A DNA stretch of 64,000 nt from UMGS1370 sp963557065 (lineage in GTDB: Bacteria; Bacillota; Clostridia; Lachnospirales; Lachnospiraceae): NCBI GenBank assembly GCA_963557065.1, contig CAUWCT010000044.1:7761-71760 (forward strand), in the 5' to 3' direction. The position numbers were made by a program, and so were the translations under genes. Shown in pieces: positions 7,946-16,374 of the stretch. A model generated the notes under the pieces. It searched no databases, had not been told where the DNA came from, and saw only the letters and a program-made list of their open reading frames with translations. Position 1 is the stretch's first letter; each line of letters starts with the position of its first letter.

Positions 7946-8974
7946 TTATCTGGACAAGTCTTTTAAACGTGCAACGAACCGGTGGGCTTCTTCTTCCTTT
8001 GTTGCCCAGGAAGTGACCAGGCGGATGACCGAATGGGTGTCATCTGTCTTTTTTTGTACAGAGAATAAAAATTCTGCGGACAGTTTTTCAATCAAGGAAT
8101 CCGGAAAAATTGGGAACAGCTGATTGCTCACCGAATCCGAATCAAAGGGGTATCCGCATTCTGTAATGCCCTGACGAAGAATTGCCGCCATTTTATTGGC
8201 ATGGGAGGCCAGATCATAGAATAGATTGTCAGTAAATAAGGTTTCAAACTGAATGCCCAGCAAAAATCCCTTGGCAAACATGGCGCCCCGCTGTTTGATG
8301 GAAAAGCGGAAGTTTTCTTTTAATGCAGGATTCAGAATGACAAGAGCCTCGCCGAATAACGCCCCGTTTTTTGTGCCGCCGATATAAAAAACATCGGTCA
8401 GACTGGCAATTTGGGCCAGAGTCAGGTCATTGATGGGACTGGTGAGAGCGGCGCCCATTCTGGCCCCGTCCATAAACAGATAAAGTCCATGGCTTTTGCA
8501 GAAAGAAGAAAGGTCAGTCAGTTCCTGCAAGGTATACTGGGTGCCGATCTCTGTGGTATTGGAAATATAAACCATTTTTGGCTGGACCATGTGTTCGTCC
8601 GTATGAAAATCCAGGGCATTTTGTACCAAATCCGGGGTCAGTTTGCCGTCAGGAGATGCCATGGCAATGACTTTGTGTCCGGTGGCTTCGATGGCGCCTG
8701 TTTCGTGAACATTGATATGTCCGGTTTCAGCAGAAATCACAGCCTGATAGGGCCTCAGGGAAGAGCCGATTACCAGGAGATTGGTCTGGGTTCCGCCAGG
8801 AATGATGTGAATATCAGCCGTATCATCCTGAATTTCTCTGCGGATTAATTGAGCGGCATGGATTGTGTGGCGATCCATGCTGTATCCGGCGTTCTGCTCG
8901 AATGATGCCTGGGAGATGGCCTCTAAAATACGGGGATGTGCGCTCTCGCTGTAGTCATTATTAAAGCTGTACAT
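7946..8974 (-). CDS. PLP-dependent threonine-aldolase / beta-eliminating lyase family protein
   Basis: A 342-residue fold-type I PLP enzyme of the low-specificity L-threonine aldolase group, which cleaves threonine or allo-threonine to glycine and acetaldehyde. The N-terminus (MYSFNNDYSESAHPRIL) and the PLP lysine in YIGGTKNGALFGEA match the family. The frame extends upstream into the preceding gene, but ATG at 8974 has AAAGGAG 10 bases before it and begins at the family's normal N-terminus. It starts 7 bases after the PurF-like gene stops, so the two are cotranscribed. Exact substrate is not settled by sequence. Confidence 0.88.
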   Translation of the reverse strand: MYSFNNDYSESAHPRILEAISQASFEQNAGYSMDRHTIHAAQLIRREIQDDTADIHIIPGGTQTNLLVIGSSLRPYQAVISAETGHINVHETGAIEATGHKVIAMASPDGKLTPDLVQNALDFHTDEHMVQPKMVYISNTTEIGTQYTLQELTDLSSFCKSHGLYLFMDGARMGAALTSPINDLTLAQIASLTDVFYIGGTKNGALFGEALVILNPALKENFRFSIKQRGAMFAKGFLLGIQFETLFTDNLFYDLASHANKMAAILRQGITECGYPFDSDSVSNQLFPIFPDSLIEKLSAEFLFSVQKKTDDTHSVIRLVTSWATKEEEAHRFVARLKDLSR

Positions 8975-8981
8975 GATGAGT

Positions 8982-10397
8982 CTACTCCTTTCCGCTCCAG
9001 CAATAGGTACAGAGTTTGCAGGGAGACAGTCCAATGGATTTAACCAGATCGTCCAGCCTGTGGAAGCGCAGCGTGGTAAAGTTGAGACGTTTGCGGATTT
9101 CTTCCACCATTGCTGCGTAATTTTCGCTGTCTGGATCTGCATAATCTGCTAAAAGTTCCGGAGACAGGTTGTCTCCTTCCCGTTCTCTGATAATCCTTCT
9201 GGTAATTAAATCCAGTTCAGAATTGGAGCGGGAAAAATTCAAATATTTACATCCAAATAAGAGAGGCGGGCAGGCCGGACGGATATGGACTTCTTTGGCT
9301 CCGCTCTGATATAAAAATTCAGTAGTCTCGCTGAGCTGAGTACCCCGGACAATGGAATCGTCAATCAGCAGCAGACTGCGATTCCGAATCAAAGTATCGA
9401 CAGGAATCAGTTTCATTTTGGCAATCAGATTGCGCTGCCTCTGATTTTGAGGCATGAAAGATCTGGGCCAGGTAGGGGTGTACTTAATAAACGGCCTGGA
9501 AAATGGGATGCCGGACTCATTGGCATATCCAATGGCATGGGCAATTCCGGAATCCGGAACGCCGGCAACACTGTCAGGCCGGACGGAATCATCTTTATCC
9601 CTCTGTGCCAGCAGACGTCCGCAGTCATACCGCATCTGCTCCACATTGACCCCCTCGTAAGTGGAAGTGGGATAACCATAATAAACCCACAAAAATGAGC
9701 AGATTTTCATTTCCTGACGGGGTTTGCTTAAGCATTGAATGTGTTCCGGAGTAATCAGAACAATCTCCCCTGGACCCAGTTCGGAATAGTCGGTATACCC
9801 CAGATTAATGTATGCAAAGCTTTCAAAAGAAACACAGAAGCCATCATCCTTTTTTCCAATGCTGAGAGAAGTGCGGCCTAATCGGTCTCTGGATGCATAA
9901 ATACCTTCCGGCGCCAGAATCAGAATACTCATAGATCCGTCGATAATTTCCTGTGCATAGAGAAGCCCCTCTACTAAACTCTCTCTCTGGTTAATGATAG
10001 AGGCAACCAGTTCACTGCTGTTGATGCGTCCGCCGCTCATTTCCAGAAAATGGATGTGCCCATTGTCATAGGCTTTGTGGACCAGTTCTTCCTCGTTGTT
10101 GATTTTGCCCACAGTGGCAATGGCATAACTGCCAAGATGGGACTGGATTAAAAGCGGCTGAGGATCGGTATCCGAGATGGAACCAATTCCCAGATTGCCT
10201 TCCAGTTCGTCCACATCCCGCTCAAATTTTGTACGGAATGGGGAATTTTCGATATTATGAATTGAACGTTGGAAACCGTTGGGGCCGTAAACCGCCATAC
10301 CGCCTCTGCGGGTTCCAAGGTGAGAATGATAGTCTGTGCCAAAAAACAAATCCATGACACAGCTGGATTTAGATACAACACCAAAGATTCCGCCCAT
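8982..10397 (-). CDS. PurF-like amidophosphoribosyltransferase paralogue lacking the glutaminase cysteine
   Basis: A 471-residue protein with the PurF layout: N-terminal Ntn-glutaminase-like domain (about 1-230) and a phosphoribosyltransferase domain with an intact PRPP motif, LLLIDDSIVRGTQ. Cysteines typical of the PurF iron-sulfur cluster seem present (KICSF, RPACPPLLFGC and CKLCTYC near the end). The N-terminus reads MGGIFGVVSK, so the catalytic cysteine that normally follows Met is glycine. The usual NG and SDTE elements of the glutamine site read GKINN and SSEL. I infer glutaminase activity is lost, while ammonia-dependent or other PRPP chemistry may remain. The AAAGGAGC leader lies 10 bases upstream. 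It is followed closely by the aldolase-like gene. Confidence 0.85.
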   Translation of the reverse strand: MGGIFGVVSKSSCVMDLFFGTDYHSHLGTRRGGMAVYGPNGFQRSIHNIENSPFRTKFERDVDELEGNLGIGSISDTDPQPLLIQSHLGSYAIATVGKINNEEELVHKAYDNGHIHFLEMSGGRINSSELVASIINQRESLVEGLLYAQEIIDGSMSILILAPEGIYASRDRLGRTSLSIGKKDDGFCVSFESFAYINLGYTDYSELGPGEIVLITPEHIQCLSKPRQEMKICSFLWVYYGYPTSTYEGVNVEQMRYDCGRLLAQRDKDDSVRPDSVAGVPDSGIAHAIGYANESGIPFSRPFIKYTPTWPRSFMPQNQRQRNLIAKMKLIPVDTLIRNRSLLLIDDSIVRGTQLSETTEFLYQSGAKEVHIRPACPPLLFGCKYLNFSRSNSELDLITRRIIREREGDNLSPELLADYADPDSENYAAMVEEIRKRLNFTTLRFHRLDDLVKSIGLSPCKLCTYCWSGKE

Positions 10398-10424
10398 TGA
10401 AATAAGCTCCTTTCCATAGTAAAA

Positions 10425-10438
10425 ACACTTTTAAGTGT
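10425..10438. promoter_or_regulatory. Palindrome upstream of the PurF-like gene
   Basis: ACACTT-TT-AAGTGT is a perfect inverted repeat 28 bases upstream of the PurF-like start, in the divergent gap shared with the amidase gene. Its position suits an operator or an mRNA hairpin. No regulator is identified and it does not look like a known PurR box. Confidence 0.35.
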
Positions 10439-10552
10439 AACATATATTACCAGGAATTTTCAATACAAAAAAATTATTAGAAATTCTAATGGGATACATA
10501 ACAGCAATCAGGAAGTTAATGCGCTGCAAGAATAAAGTAAGGAAAAATTAAT

Positions 10553-11308
10553 TTGACTTCATATGATGAGTGGCTTAAACTGAAAAAAAGGGGGATCGAC
10601 AAAATGCGGCAAGAAGAAAGAATGCGGGAAATGAGAAGAAACCAAAGAGGCAGAAGAGAGCGCTCCTCTTCCGAAGGGAACCTGGCAGTTCTGACAGGAG
10701 TCTGGCTGGTTGTGCTTCTGATTTTTATAGGAATCGGAGTAGGCATCGGCTGGTTTTTATGGGGAAGACCGGAAAAGGCAAAAGAGATTGATTTAAAGGC
10801 AATAGAAGCGCCATCCTGGATTGAGCAGGATTTTATCCGGAAAAATATTTATTCCAGACCGGCGGTAAGCCTGAAACAGGTAAACGGAATCGTCATTCAT
10901 TATGTGGCAAATCCCGGTTCCACAGCCAGACAGAACAGGGACTACTTTGACAGCCTGGCGGATCAGACAGAAGACGGCGATTCTGTCAGTGCCCATTTCA
11001 TTGTAGGGCTGGAGGGAGAAGTGATTCAGGCAGTTCCCATCAGCGAGATGGCGTATGCTTCCAATTACCGCAACAGTGATACCATTGCCATTGAAAGCTG
11101 TCATCCCGATGACACAGGCAAATACGAGCAGGCAACCTATGATTCCATGGTGAAGCTGGCAGCATGGCTGTGCACAGAATTACAATTAGATCCGAAAAAA
11201 GATATTATTCGTCATTACGATATTAACGAAAAGAACTGTCCCAAATATTTTGTAGAGAATGAAGATGCGTGGAAACAGTTTTTAAAAGATGTAGAGAACA
11301 AGATGTAA
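10553..11308 (+). CDS. Membrane-anchored N-acetylmuramoyl-L-alanine amidase (Amidase_2 domain)
   Basis: Hydrolyses the bond between muramic acid and the stem peptide. The 251-residue protein has a charged cytoplasmic N-terminus, one membrane segment (about 44-69) and an extracellular Amidase_2 domain with likely zinc ligands in VIHYV, IRHYDI and KNCPKYF. The start used is TTG at 10553, with AAGGAAA upstream; ATG at 10604 with GGGGGAT before it is a real alternative that would shorten the cytoplasmic tail by 17 residues. It is divergent from the PurF-like gene. Cortex or vegetative-wall role cannot be told apart. Confidence 0.85.
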   Translation: MTSYDEWLKLKKRGIDKMRQEERMREMRRNQRGRRERSSSEGNLAVLTGVWLVVLLIFIGIGVGIGWFLWGRPEKAKEIDLKAIEAPSWIEQDFIRKNIYSRPAVSLKQVNGIVIHYVANPGSTARQNRDYFDSLADQTEDGDSVSAHFIVGLEGEVIQAVPISEMAYASNYRNSDTIAIESCHPDDTGKYEQATYDSMVKLAAWLCTELQLDPKKDIIRHYDINEKNCPKYFVENEDAWKQFLKDVENKM

Positions 11309-11322
11309 GGCTGAACGATTAC
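11309..11322. repeat. Possible remnant of a MITE right end
   Basis: GGCTGAACGATTAC differs by one base from the right terminal repeat seen at 35461-35474. It sits directly after the amidase stop codon. No left end or target duplication is found, and at 14 bases chance similarity is possible. Confidence 0.35.
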
Positions 11323-11354
11323 AAGTGTAAGGCAGTGTCGGAAAGGAGAGGAAG

Positions 11355-11876
11355 ATGAAAGCAAAAAACTGGTGTTACAGCATATTAATAGCAGTGGCTT
11401 TCGCAGTGTTCATCCTGATTGTATCGGGCTTTTGTTTGCCGGGAACATTTACAGGGACAATAACCGAACGGACAGATACTTATTTTACTCTTCAATCTAC
11501 AGAACCTGGCGTCAAGGCCCAGGCAGTTGCAGTAAAGTGGCCGGATACTCCGACGGTAGAGATGGGGGATACGGTGACAGTCTGGTATTATCGAAAAAAC
11601 CATAAAGTTCCTATGGGCCTGTATATTTACAAGATGGAAGTGAAAGAGGAAGCAGACAGTTTTGCAGCAGGTACGGGAGCACGCCTTAGAAATCTCGTAC
11701 CAGACGAAACCAGGGACTTCCCTGTCATAACATGGGAAGAGGATTTTTCACTGGACGTGCCGGAAGACCTCCGGCTGGACGGAATTGATGTATATGACGA
11801 AAATGGGGAAGAAGTGATGATAGATTTTTTGTACCATGACCTGCTGTGTATGGTTGGGATTCGCAGGAACAGATAA
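11355..11876 (+). CDS. Unknown membrane-anchored or exported protein
   Basis: A 173-residue protein with an N-terminal membrane segment (about residues 8-28, ILIAVAFAVFILIVSGF) and a beta-rich remainder with repeated Thr/Val/Asp patterns (FTGTITERTDTYFTL, MGDTVTVWYYRK). I do not recognise the family. AAAGGAGAGGAAG precedes the ATG. The gene lies 46 bases after the amidase gene and 41 before mtnN, all on one strand, so they may be one transcript. Confidence 0.7.
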   Translation: MKAKNWCYSILIAVAFAVFILIVSGFCLPGTFTGTITERTDTYFTLQSTEPGVKAQAVAVKWPDTPTVEMGDTVTVWYYRKNHKVPMGLYIYKMEVKEEADSFAAGTGARLRNLVPDETRDFPVITWEEDFSLDVPEDLRLDGIDVYDENGEEVMIDFLYHDLLCMVGIRRNR

Positions 11877-11917
11877 TTAAGATAAAAAATGCAGCTTTCA
11901 CAGAAAGGCGAATTATA

Positions 11918-12646
11918 ATGAAAAAAATAGGAATTATCTGCGCCGGAGATGAAGAACTGGCTCCGTTTTTGCCAGAGATAGAAGCGTGCAGAATCACTGA
12001 AAAAGCAATGCTTAAGATTTATGAGGGAAAGATTTATGGAGTGGAGATTGCGGCGCTGTTTTCCGGGGTGTGCAAAGTAAATGCCGCCATAGCAGCCCAG
12101 ATTTTGATAGACACATTTGGGGTGGATTTGATTATGAATGCCGGGACTGCAGGAGGGATAGATCCTGGTTTTCAGTTATTTGATACGGTGATCTCGGCAG
12201 AATGTTGTTACCATGACGTGGCAGAGGATATTTTAACAGAATTCCATCCATGGATGAACTCCGTATTCTTCCGGGCGGACGAAAGGCTTCTGGAACTGTC
12301 AAAGGCTGCTGTGGACAAACTAAAACTTCCGGGAAGGGTAGTCTGGGGACGAATGGCAACAGGCGAGTCTTTTATAGACGAACAGGGGCGCCAAAGGATC
12401 ATAGATGAGTTTGCGCCCCTGACAGTGGATATGGAGACAGCCGGGATCGCCCATGTGTGTTATGTGAACCAGATTCCCTTTTTAGCAGTCAGATGTATTA
12501 CGGATACTGCTTCCCATAGCGGAATCGACAAGTTCGAGGAAAACTGTCCAAAGGCTTCCGGTATTGCAAAAGAGATTGTAATGGCTTTGATAAAAGAATG
12601 GAGCGCTACTTTCCAAAAATCTCTTTGCACAACCGACAGCCGGTAG
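11918..12646 (+). CDS. mtnN: 5'-methylthioadenosine/S-adenosylhomocysteine nucleosidase
   Basis: Cleaves adenine from methylthioadenosine and S-adenosylhomocysteine in methyl-cycle recycling. The 242-residue protein begins MKKIGIICAGDEEL and has the nucleoside-phosphorylase-fold markers NAGTAGGI, the substrate glutamate in VDMETAGIAHVC, and the catalytic Asp region CITDTAS. The frame opens earlier at 11846, but ATG 11918 gives the normal N-terminus and follows AGAAAGGCG. The last 13 codons overlap the end of sdaAA on the opposite strand, extending the protein slightly beyond the usual length. Confidence 0.93.
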   Translation: MKKIGIICAGDEELAPFLPEIEACRITEKAMLKIYEGKIYGVEIAALFSGVCKVNAAIAAQILIDTFGVDLIMNAGTAGGIDPGFQLFDTVISAECCYHDVAEDILTEFHPWMNSVFFRADERLLELSKAAVDKLKLPGRVVWGRMATGESFIDEQGRQRIIDEFAPLTVDMETAGIAHVCYVNQIPFLAVRCITDTASHSGIDKFEENCPKASGIAKEIVMALIKEWSATFQKSLCTTDSR

Positions 12647-13487
12647 GGGTGGCGGCAAGTCCGCCTTCTGCGGTTTCTCGAAGAGAGGGAGACATGGACT
12701 GGCCAATCTGTTTCATGGACTGGATGACTTCCTCCGTTGGAATGGCGCTGGTAATACCGGCACAGGCCAGTTCACAGGCAGTAAAAGCGTTGGCAACGCC
12801 CATGGCGTTCCGCTTGATGCAGGGAACTTCTACTAATCCGGCTACCGGATCGCAGACCAGTCCCAAAATGTTCTTTAAGGCAATGGCTACGCTGGAGCAT
12901 ACCATGTCCGGAGAACCGCCCAATACTTCGGTAAGGGCGCCGGCTGCCATGGCGGAAGCAGTGCCGATTTCTGCCTGGCAGCCGCCTTCTGCGCCGGAGA
13001 TGCTGGCATTTTTGGCAATGACCATGCCAATGGCAGAGGCAGTAAAGAGAGCCATTACAATGTCAGTTTCGTCAATGTGCTTGTCCTCCATGACCGAAAT
13101 CAGGGCTGCAGGAAGAACGCCGCAGGAACCGGCAGTGGGGGCGGCTACAATCTGTCCCATGCAGGAGTTGGATTCTGCCACAGCAAGAGCCATGGCCATG
13201 GCATTTCCGAATAAAGAACCAAAGTGGCTGCGTCCCTGTAAGACAGCGGTATGCATTTTAGCGGCTGCGCCTCCGGACAGTCCGCTGGCAGACCGGAGTT
13301 CCGGATTTAAGCCGTCGGTGACAGATTGCTTCATAACCTGAAATTCAGAGGACATTCTTCCAAATACTTCCTGGACTGTCAATTCCATAAATTCTGCCTG
13401 TTCTTCCAGTACGATCTGGCCGATGGTCTTCCCGCAGCTTTTTGCTGCTGAGGCCAGTTCTTCTACAGAGCAATAGTCTAGTTTCAT
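12606..13487 (-). CDS. sdaAA: L-serine dehydratase, iron-sulfur-dependent, alpha subunit
   Basis: With SdaAB it deaminates L-serine to pyruvate and ammonia using an oxygen-sensitive [4Fe-4S] cluster. The 293-residue protein has the diagnostic SNSCMGQIVAAPTAGSCGV region with cluster cysteines, and a third conserved cysteine in LVCDPVAGLVEVPC. It follows sdaAB by 18 bases. Its 3' end overlaps the mtnN 3' end by 41 bases on the opposite strand. Confidence 0.95.
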   Translation of the reverse strand: MKLDYCSVEELASAAKSCGKTIGQIVLEEQAEFMELTVQEVFGRMSSEFQVMKQSVTDGLNPELRSASGLSGGAAAKMHTAVLQGRSHFGSLFGNAMAMALAVAESNSCMGQIVAAPTAGSCGVLPAALISVMEDKHIDETDIVMALFTASAIGMVIAKNASISGAEGGCQAEIGTASAMAAGALTEVLGGSPDMVCSSVAIALKNILGLVCDPVAGLVEVPCIKRNAMGVANAFTACELACAGITSAIPTEEVIQSMKQIGQSMSPSLRETAEGGLAATPTGCRLCKEIFGK

Positions 13488-13505
13488 AATTAAAATCCTC
13501 CTGTA

Positions 13506-14165
13506 TCAGTTTAAATGAAATAAAATTACGTCGTGTATGTGGGGCATTTTCCGGATTTCCGTTACCAGATCCGGACGGATGCTGCTGTCTAATTCAATGC
13601 TCATAACAGCGTCTCCGCCTTTTTCTTTCCGGTTTAGTCGGAAGTTGCAGATATTTCCCTGGTGCTGGGATACCAGGGCAGTTACCTGGGCAATGACGCC
13701 GGGCAGGTCGTGGTGAAGGACAATCAGGGTCGGATTCTGTCCGGTAAAGGACACCTCCATACCGTTGATCTGGGTAATGAGAATATTTCCTCCGCCTACC
13801 GAAGAGCCGGTAAGCTGGGTGCAGGAGCCGTTTTCTTCTGTCAGAACAATACGGGCGGTATTGGGGTGGGCGTCGTCCAGGTTTCCGGTAGAAAACCGTA
13901 CCTCAATTCCGGCTTCTTCTGCAAGGGAAAGACTGTCCCGGATGCGGGGATCCCAGGGATCCATTCCCATAATGCCGCCGACTAAGGCCTTGTCCGTACC
14001 ATGTCCCCGGTAAGTTTTAGCAAAGGAACCATGAAGCAGGATGTCTGCCCGCACAGGGGGACTGGAAAGAAGAAGGGACGCAGCTTTTCCAATGCGGCAG
14101 GCGCCGGCAGTATGGGAACTGGAAGGACCAATCATAACAGGTCCGATAATATCAAATATATTCAT
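13506..14165 (-). CDS. sdaAB: L-serine dehydratase, iron-sulfur-dependent, beta subunit
   Basis: Partner subunit of SdaAA. The 219-residue protein starts MNIFDIIGPVMIGPSSSHTA, the family's N-terminus, and ends in an ACT-like regulatory region (about 145-219, LPGVIAQVTALVSQHQGNI). The frame is open to 14267, but the preferred ATG at 14165 has GGAGG 12 bases upstream and gives the normal length. Gene order sdaAB-sdaAA is typical of Firmicutes. Confidence 0.95.
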   Translation of the reverse strand: MNIFDIIGPVMIGPSSSHTAGACRIGKAASLLLSSPPVRADILLHGSFAKTYRGHGTDKALVGGIMGMDPWDPRIRDSLSLAEEAGIEVRFSTGNLDDAHPNTARIVLTEENGSCTQLTGSSVGGGNILITQINGMEVSFTGQNPTLIVLHHDLPGVIAQVTALVSQHQGNICNFRLNRKEKGGDAVMSIELDSSIRPDLVTEIRKMPHIHDVILFHLN

Positions 14166-14223
14166 CGTAATGTTTAACCTCCGTAAAATGTTGGCATCTG
14201 AAAATGCAGCAGGTTTCTTGGTT

Positions 14224-15069
14224 TTAAAGGGGATAAAAATGAGGTCTGCGGTGGCAGTAGACTGCATAATACCGAAATCCCAGTCCGGTCAGGACTTTTT
14301 TTGCGCGGGCAAAGTCAAAGGCCAAATGGACAGGATCGTGGGCGTCAGAACCAATGGTGATGATTTCACCGCCCAGTTCCAGATAGCGTTTTAAGATTTC
14401 TTCAGTGGGATTGGGGTGGCCAAGGCCGTATTTATAACCGCCGGTATTGCATTCCAGGCCGCGGCCGGTTTCCACAAGATTTTTTAAAATCGGATCAATC
14501 AGATCCTGGTATTTATTATAGGAATAATTCCGGTTTTTATTAGGGCCATACCGGACTACATAATCTAAGTGGCCCAGCACGTCAAAGTCAGGGATTGCCT
14601 GAACCCGTTCCAGAGTGGATTCAAAATACCTCCGGTATCCTTCTTCCTCGGTCCGTCCCTCAAAATAAGCGGGAAAATAGGGGTCCATACGGTCAACGAA
14701 ATGATTGGAACCGATCACATAATCAAAAGGATAGGAGGCAGTGATTTTTTTTAGTTTTGGGGCGAGATGAAGCTGAAGGCCCAGTTCGATGCCAAGCCGC
14801 AGAGCAATTCGGTCCTGATACCGGGTCTTTAGGGACTGGATGGCCGAAATATACTGATCCAGATCCAGGGTAAAATCAATGTCAGATGGGGCGTCCGGAT
14901 CATGGTGATCAGTGATGCAGAGCTCCCTCATTCCCAGAGACAAAGCCTGCTCAATCTGGCTGCGCACAGGAGCAGAAGAATCGCCGGAAAACTCTGTGTG
15001 GACATGGGTATCCGCCAGAATGCCGGCGCTTTTTTCAGGGATAATAGAAGCGTTGGAAATCAGGCTCAT
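14224..15069 (-). CDS. PHP-domain phosphoesterase, histidinol-phosphatase family (HisJ-like)
   Basis: A 281-residue metal-dependent PHP protein. Metal-binding motifs are visible as DTHVHTEFSGDS near residue 20, TDHHD near 58, and later GSNHFVD, VLGHLDYV and GSDAHDP. Fold and length suit the HisK/HisJ family, which dephosphorylates L-histidinol phosphate. There are no other his genes in the window, so a different phosphoester substrate is possible. It is the first gene of a minus-strand run with sdaAB and sdaAA and lies opposite gap. Confidence 0.85.
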   Translation of the reverse strand: MSLISNASIIPEKSAGILADTHVHTEFSGDSSAPVRSQIEQALSLGMRELCITDHHDPDAPSDIDFTLDLDQYISAIQSLKTRYQDRIALRLGIELGLQLHLAPKLKKITASYPFDYVIGSNHFVDRMDPYFPAYFEGRTEEEGYRRYFESTLERVQAIPDFDVLGHLDYVVRYGPNKNRNYSYNKYQDLIDPILKNLVETGRGLECNTGGYKYGLGHPNPTEEILKRYLELGGEIITIGSDAHDPVHLAFDFARAKKVLTGLGFRYYAVYCHRRPHFYPL

Positions 15070-15176
15070 AAAAAAACCGCCTTTCGGATATTTTAGGGAA
15101 ACACAACGGTTTTACTCCTAATAACAAAGTATATCAGAAATCGTCAGAAAAACCACTACTAAATTCAAAAAAGGAC

Positions 15177-15205
15177 TTGCTATTTCCAGGAAAGTTTTGT
15201 ACAAT
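15177..15205 (+). promoter_or_regulatory. Sigma-A promoter for gap
   Basis: TTGCTA at 15177-15182 and TACAAT at 15200-15205 are separated by 17 bases, close to the vegetative consensus. Transcription would start near 15212, giving a leader of about 48 bases before the gap ATG. Confidence 0.75.
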
Positions 15206-15259
15206 AAGGCGTAGGTTGATTAATATTTAACAAGTTTATCAATTAGGAGGAATTTAATC

Positions 15260-16291
15260 ATGGCAGTAAAAGTAGCTATCAATGGTTTTGGCCGTATTGG
15301 CCGTCTGGCTTTCAGACAGATGTTTGGTGCAGAAGGATATGATGTAGTAGCTATCAACGACTTAACAGATCCAAAGATGTTAGCAAATCTGTTAAAGTAT
15401 GACACCGCTCAGGGCGGATACTGCGGACATATCGGTGAAGGCAAGCACACCGTAGAAGCAGGCGAAGGCTGCATCATTGTTGATGGAAAGACCATTACCA
15501 TTTATAAAGAACCAAACGCAGCAGATCTTCCATGGGGAGAACTTGGCGTAGACGTAGTATTAGAGTGCACCGGCTTCTACTGCAAGAAGGAAAAAGCAAT
15601 GGCTCATATCAACGCAGGCGCTAAGAAAGTTGTTATCTCTGCTCCGGCAGGCAACGACTTAAAGACCATCGTATTCAGCGTAAATGAGAATACCTTAACT
15701 GCTGACGATCAGATTATTTCTGCAGCTTCCTGTACAACCAACTGCTTAGCTCCTATGGCTAAGGCATTAAATGACTATGCTCCAATCCAGTCCGGTATCA
15801 TGAGCACCATCCACGCTTACACCGGCGACCAGATGATCCTGGACGGTCCTCACAGAAAGGGCGACTTAAGAAGAGCAAGAGCAGGCGCTGCCAACATCGT
15901 TCCAAACTCCACCGGTGCTGCAAAGGCAATCGGCCTGGTTATTCCAGAGTTAAACGGCAAGTTAATCGGTTCTGCACAGCGTGTTCCGGTTCCGACCGGT
16001 TCTACCACCATCTTAACTGCAGTTGTTAAGGGTGCAGACGTGACTGTAGACGGCATCAACGCAGCTATGAAGGCAGCAGCAAGCGAGTCCTTCGGCTACA
16101 ATGAGGAGCAGATCGTATCTTCTGACGTTATCGGCATGAAGTTCGGTTCCTTATTCGATGCTACTCAGACCATGGTTTCCAAGATTGGCGATGATTTATA
16201 TCAGGTACAGGTTGTTTCCTGGTATGACAACGAGAATTCCTACACCAGCCAGATGGTTAGAACCATTAAGTATTTTGCTGAATTAGCATAA
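15260..16291 (+). CDS. gap: Glyceraldehyde-3-phosphate dehydrogenase
   Basis: Catalyses oxidative phosphorylation of glyceraldehyde-3-phosphate to 1,3-bisphosphoglycerate with NAD. The 343-residue protein has the Rossmann start INGFGRIGR and the catalytic Cys158 in SAASCTTNCLAPM, plus the closing SWYDNENSY. AGGAGGAATTTAATC precedes the ATG. Codon use is visibly more uniform (many GCA, GGC, AAC, ATC) than in neighbouring genes, as expected for a very highly expressed gene. A strong hairpin follows the stop. Its product is also the donor expected for the FkbH-like enzyme at 46462. Confidence 0.98.
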   Translation: MAVKVAINGFGRIGRLAFRQMFGAEGYDVVAINDLTDPKMLANLLKYDTAQGGYCGHIGEGKHTVEAGEGCIIVDGKTITIYKEPNAADLPWGELGVDVVLECTGFYCKKEKAMAHINAGAKKVVISAPAGNDLKTIVFSVNENTLTADDQIISAASCTTNCLAPMAKALNDYAPIQSGIMSTIHAYTGDQMILDGPHRKGDLRRARAGAANIVPNSTGAAKAIGLVIPELNGKLIGSAQRVPVPTGSTTILTAVVKGADVTVDGINAAMKAAASESFGYNEEQIVSSDVIGMKFGSLFDATQTMVSKIGDDLYQVQVVSWYDNENSYTSQMVRTIKYFAELA

Positions 16292-16309
16292 TTGTACCTT
16301 AGACCTGAT

Positions 16310-16340
16310 GGGGTCCGGTCTTTTGGACCGGACCCTTTTA
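16310..16340 (+). terminator. Intercistronic terminator-like hairpin between gap and pgk
   Basis: GGGTCCGGTC pairs perfectly with GACCGGACCC across a loop of T-rich bases and is followed by TTTTAT. Only about 35 bases remain before the pgk ATG and no promoter is visible there. It probably acts as a partial terminator or an RNA-stabilising 3' end for gap mRNA. Confidence 0.75.
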
Positions 16341-16374
16341 TCATTTGATATAGAAAGAGAAAGGAGCCATTCCA

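Noticed and set aside
8975..9142. A longer start for the threonine-aldolase-like gene
   Set aside because: It would overlap the PurF-like gene in another frame; ATG 8974 has an AAAGGAG site and the family's N-terminus.
12598..13341. A 247-codon open frame on the plus strand across sdaAA
   Set aside because: It mirrors the sdaAA coding strand and its translation (Met/Ala/Ser-rich) has no recognisable features; sdaAA is well supported.
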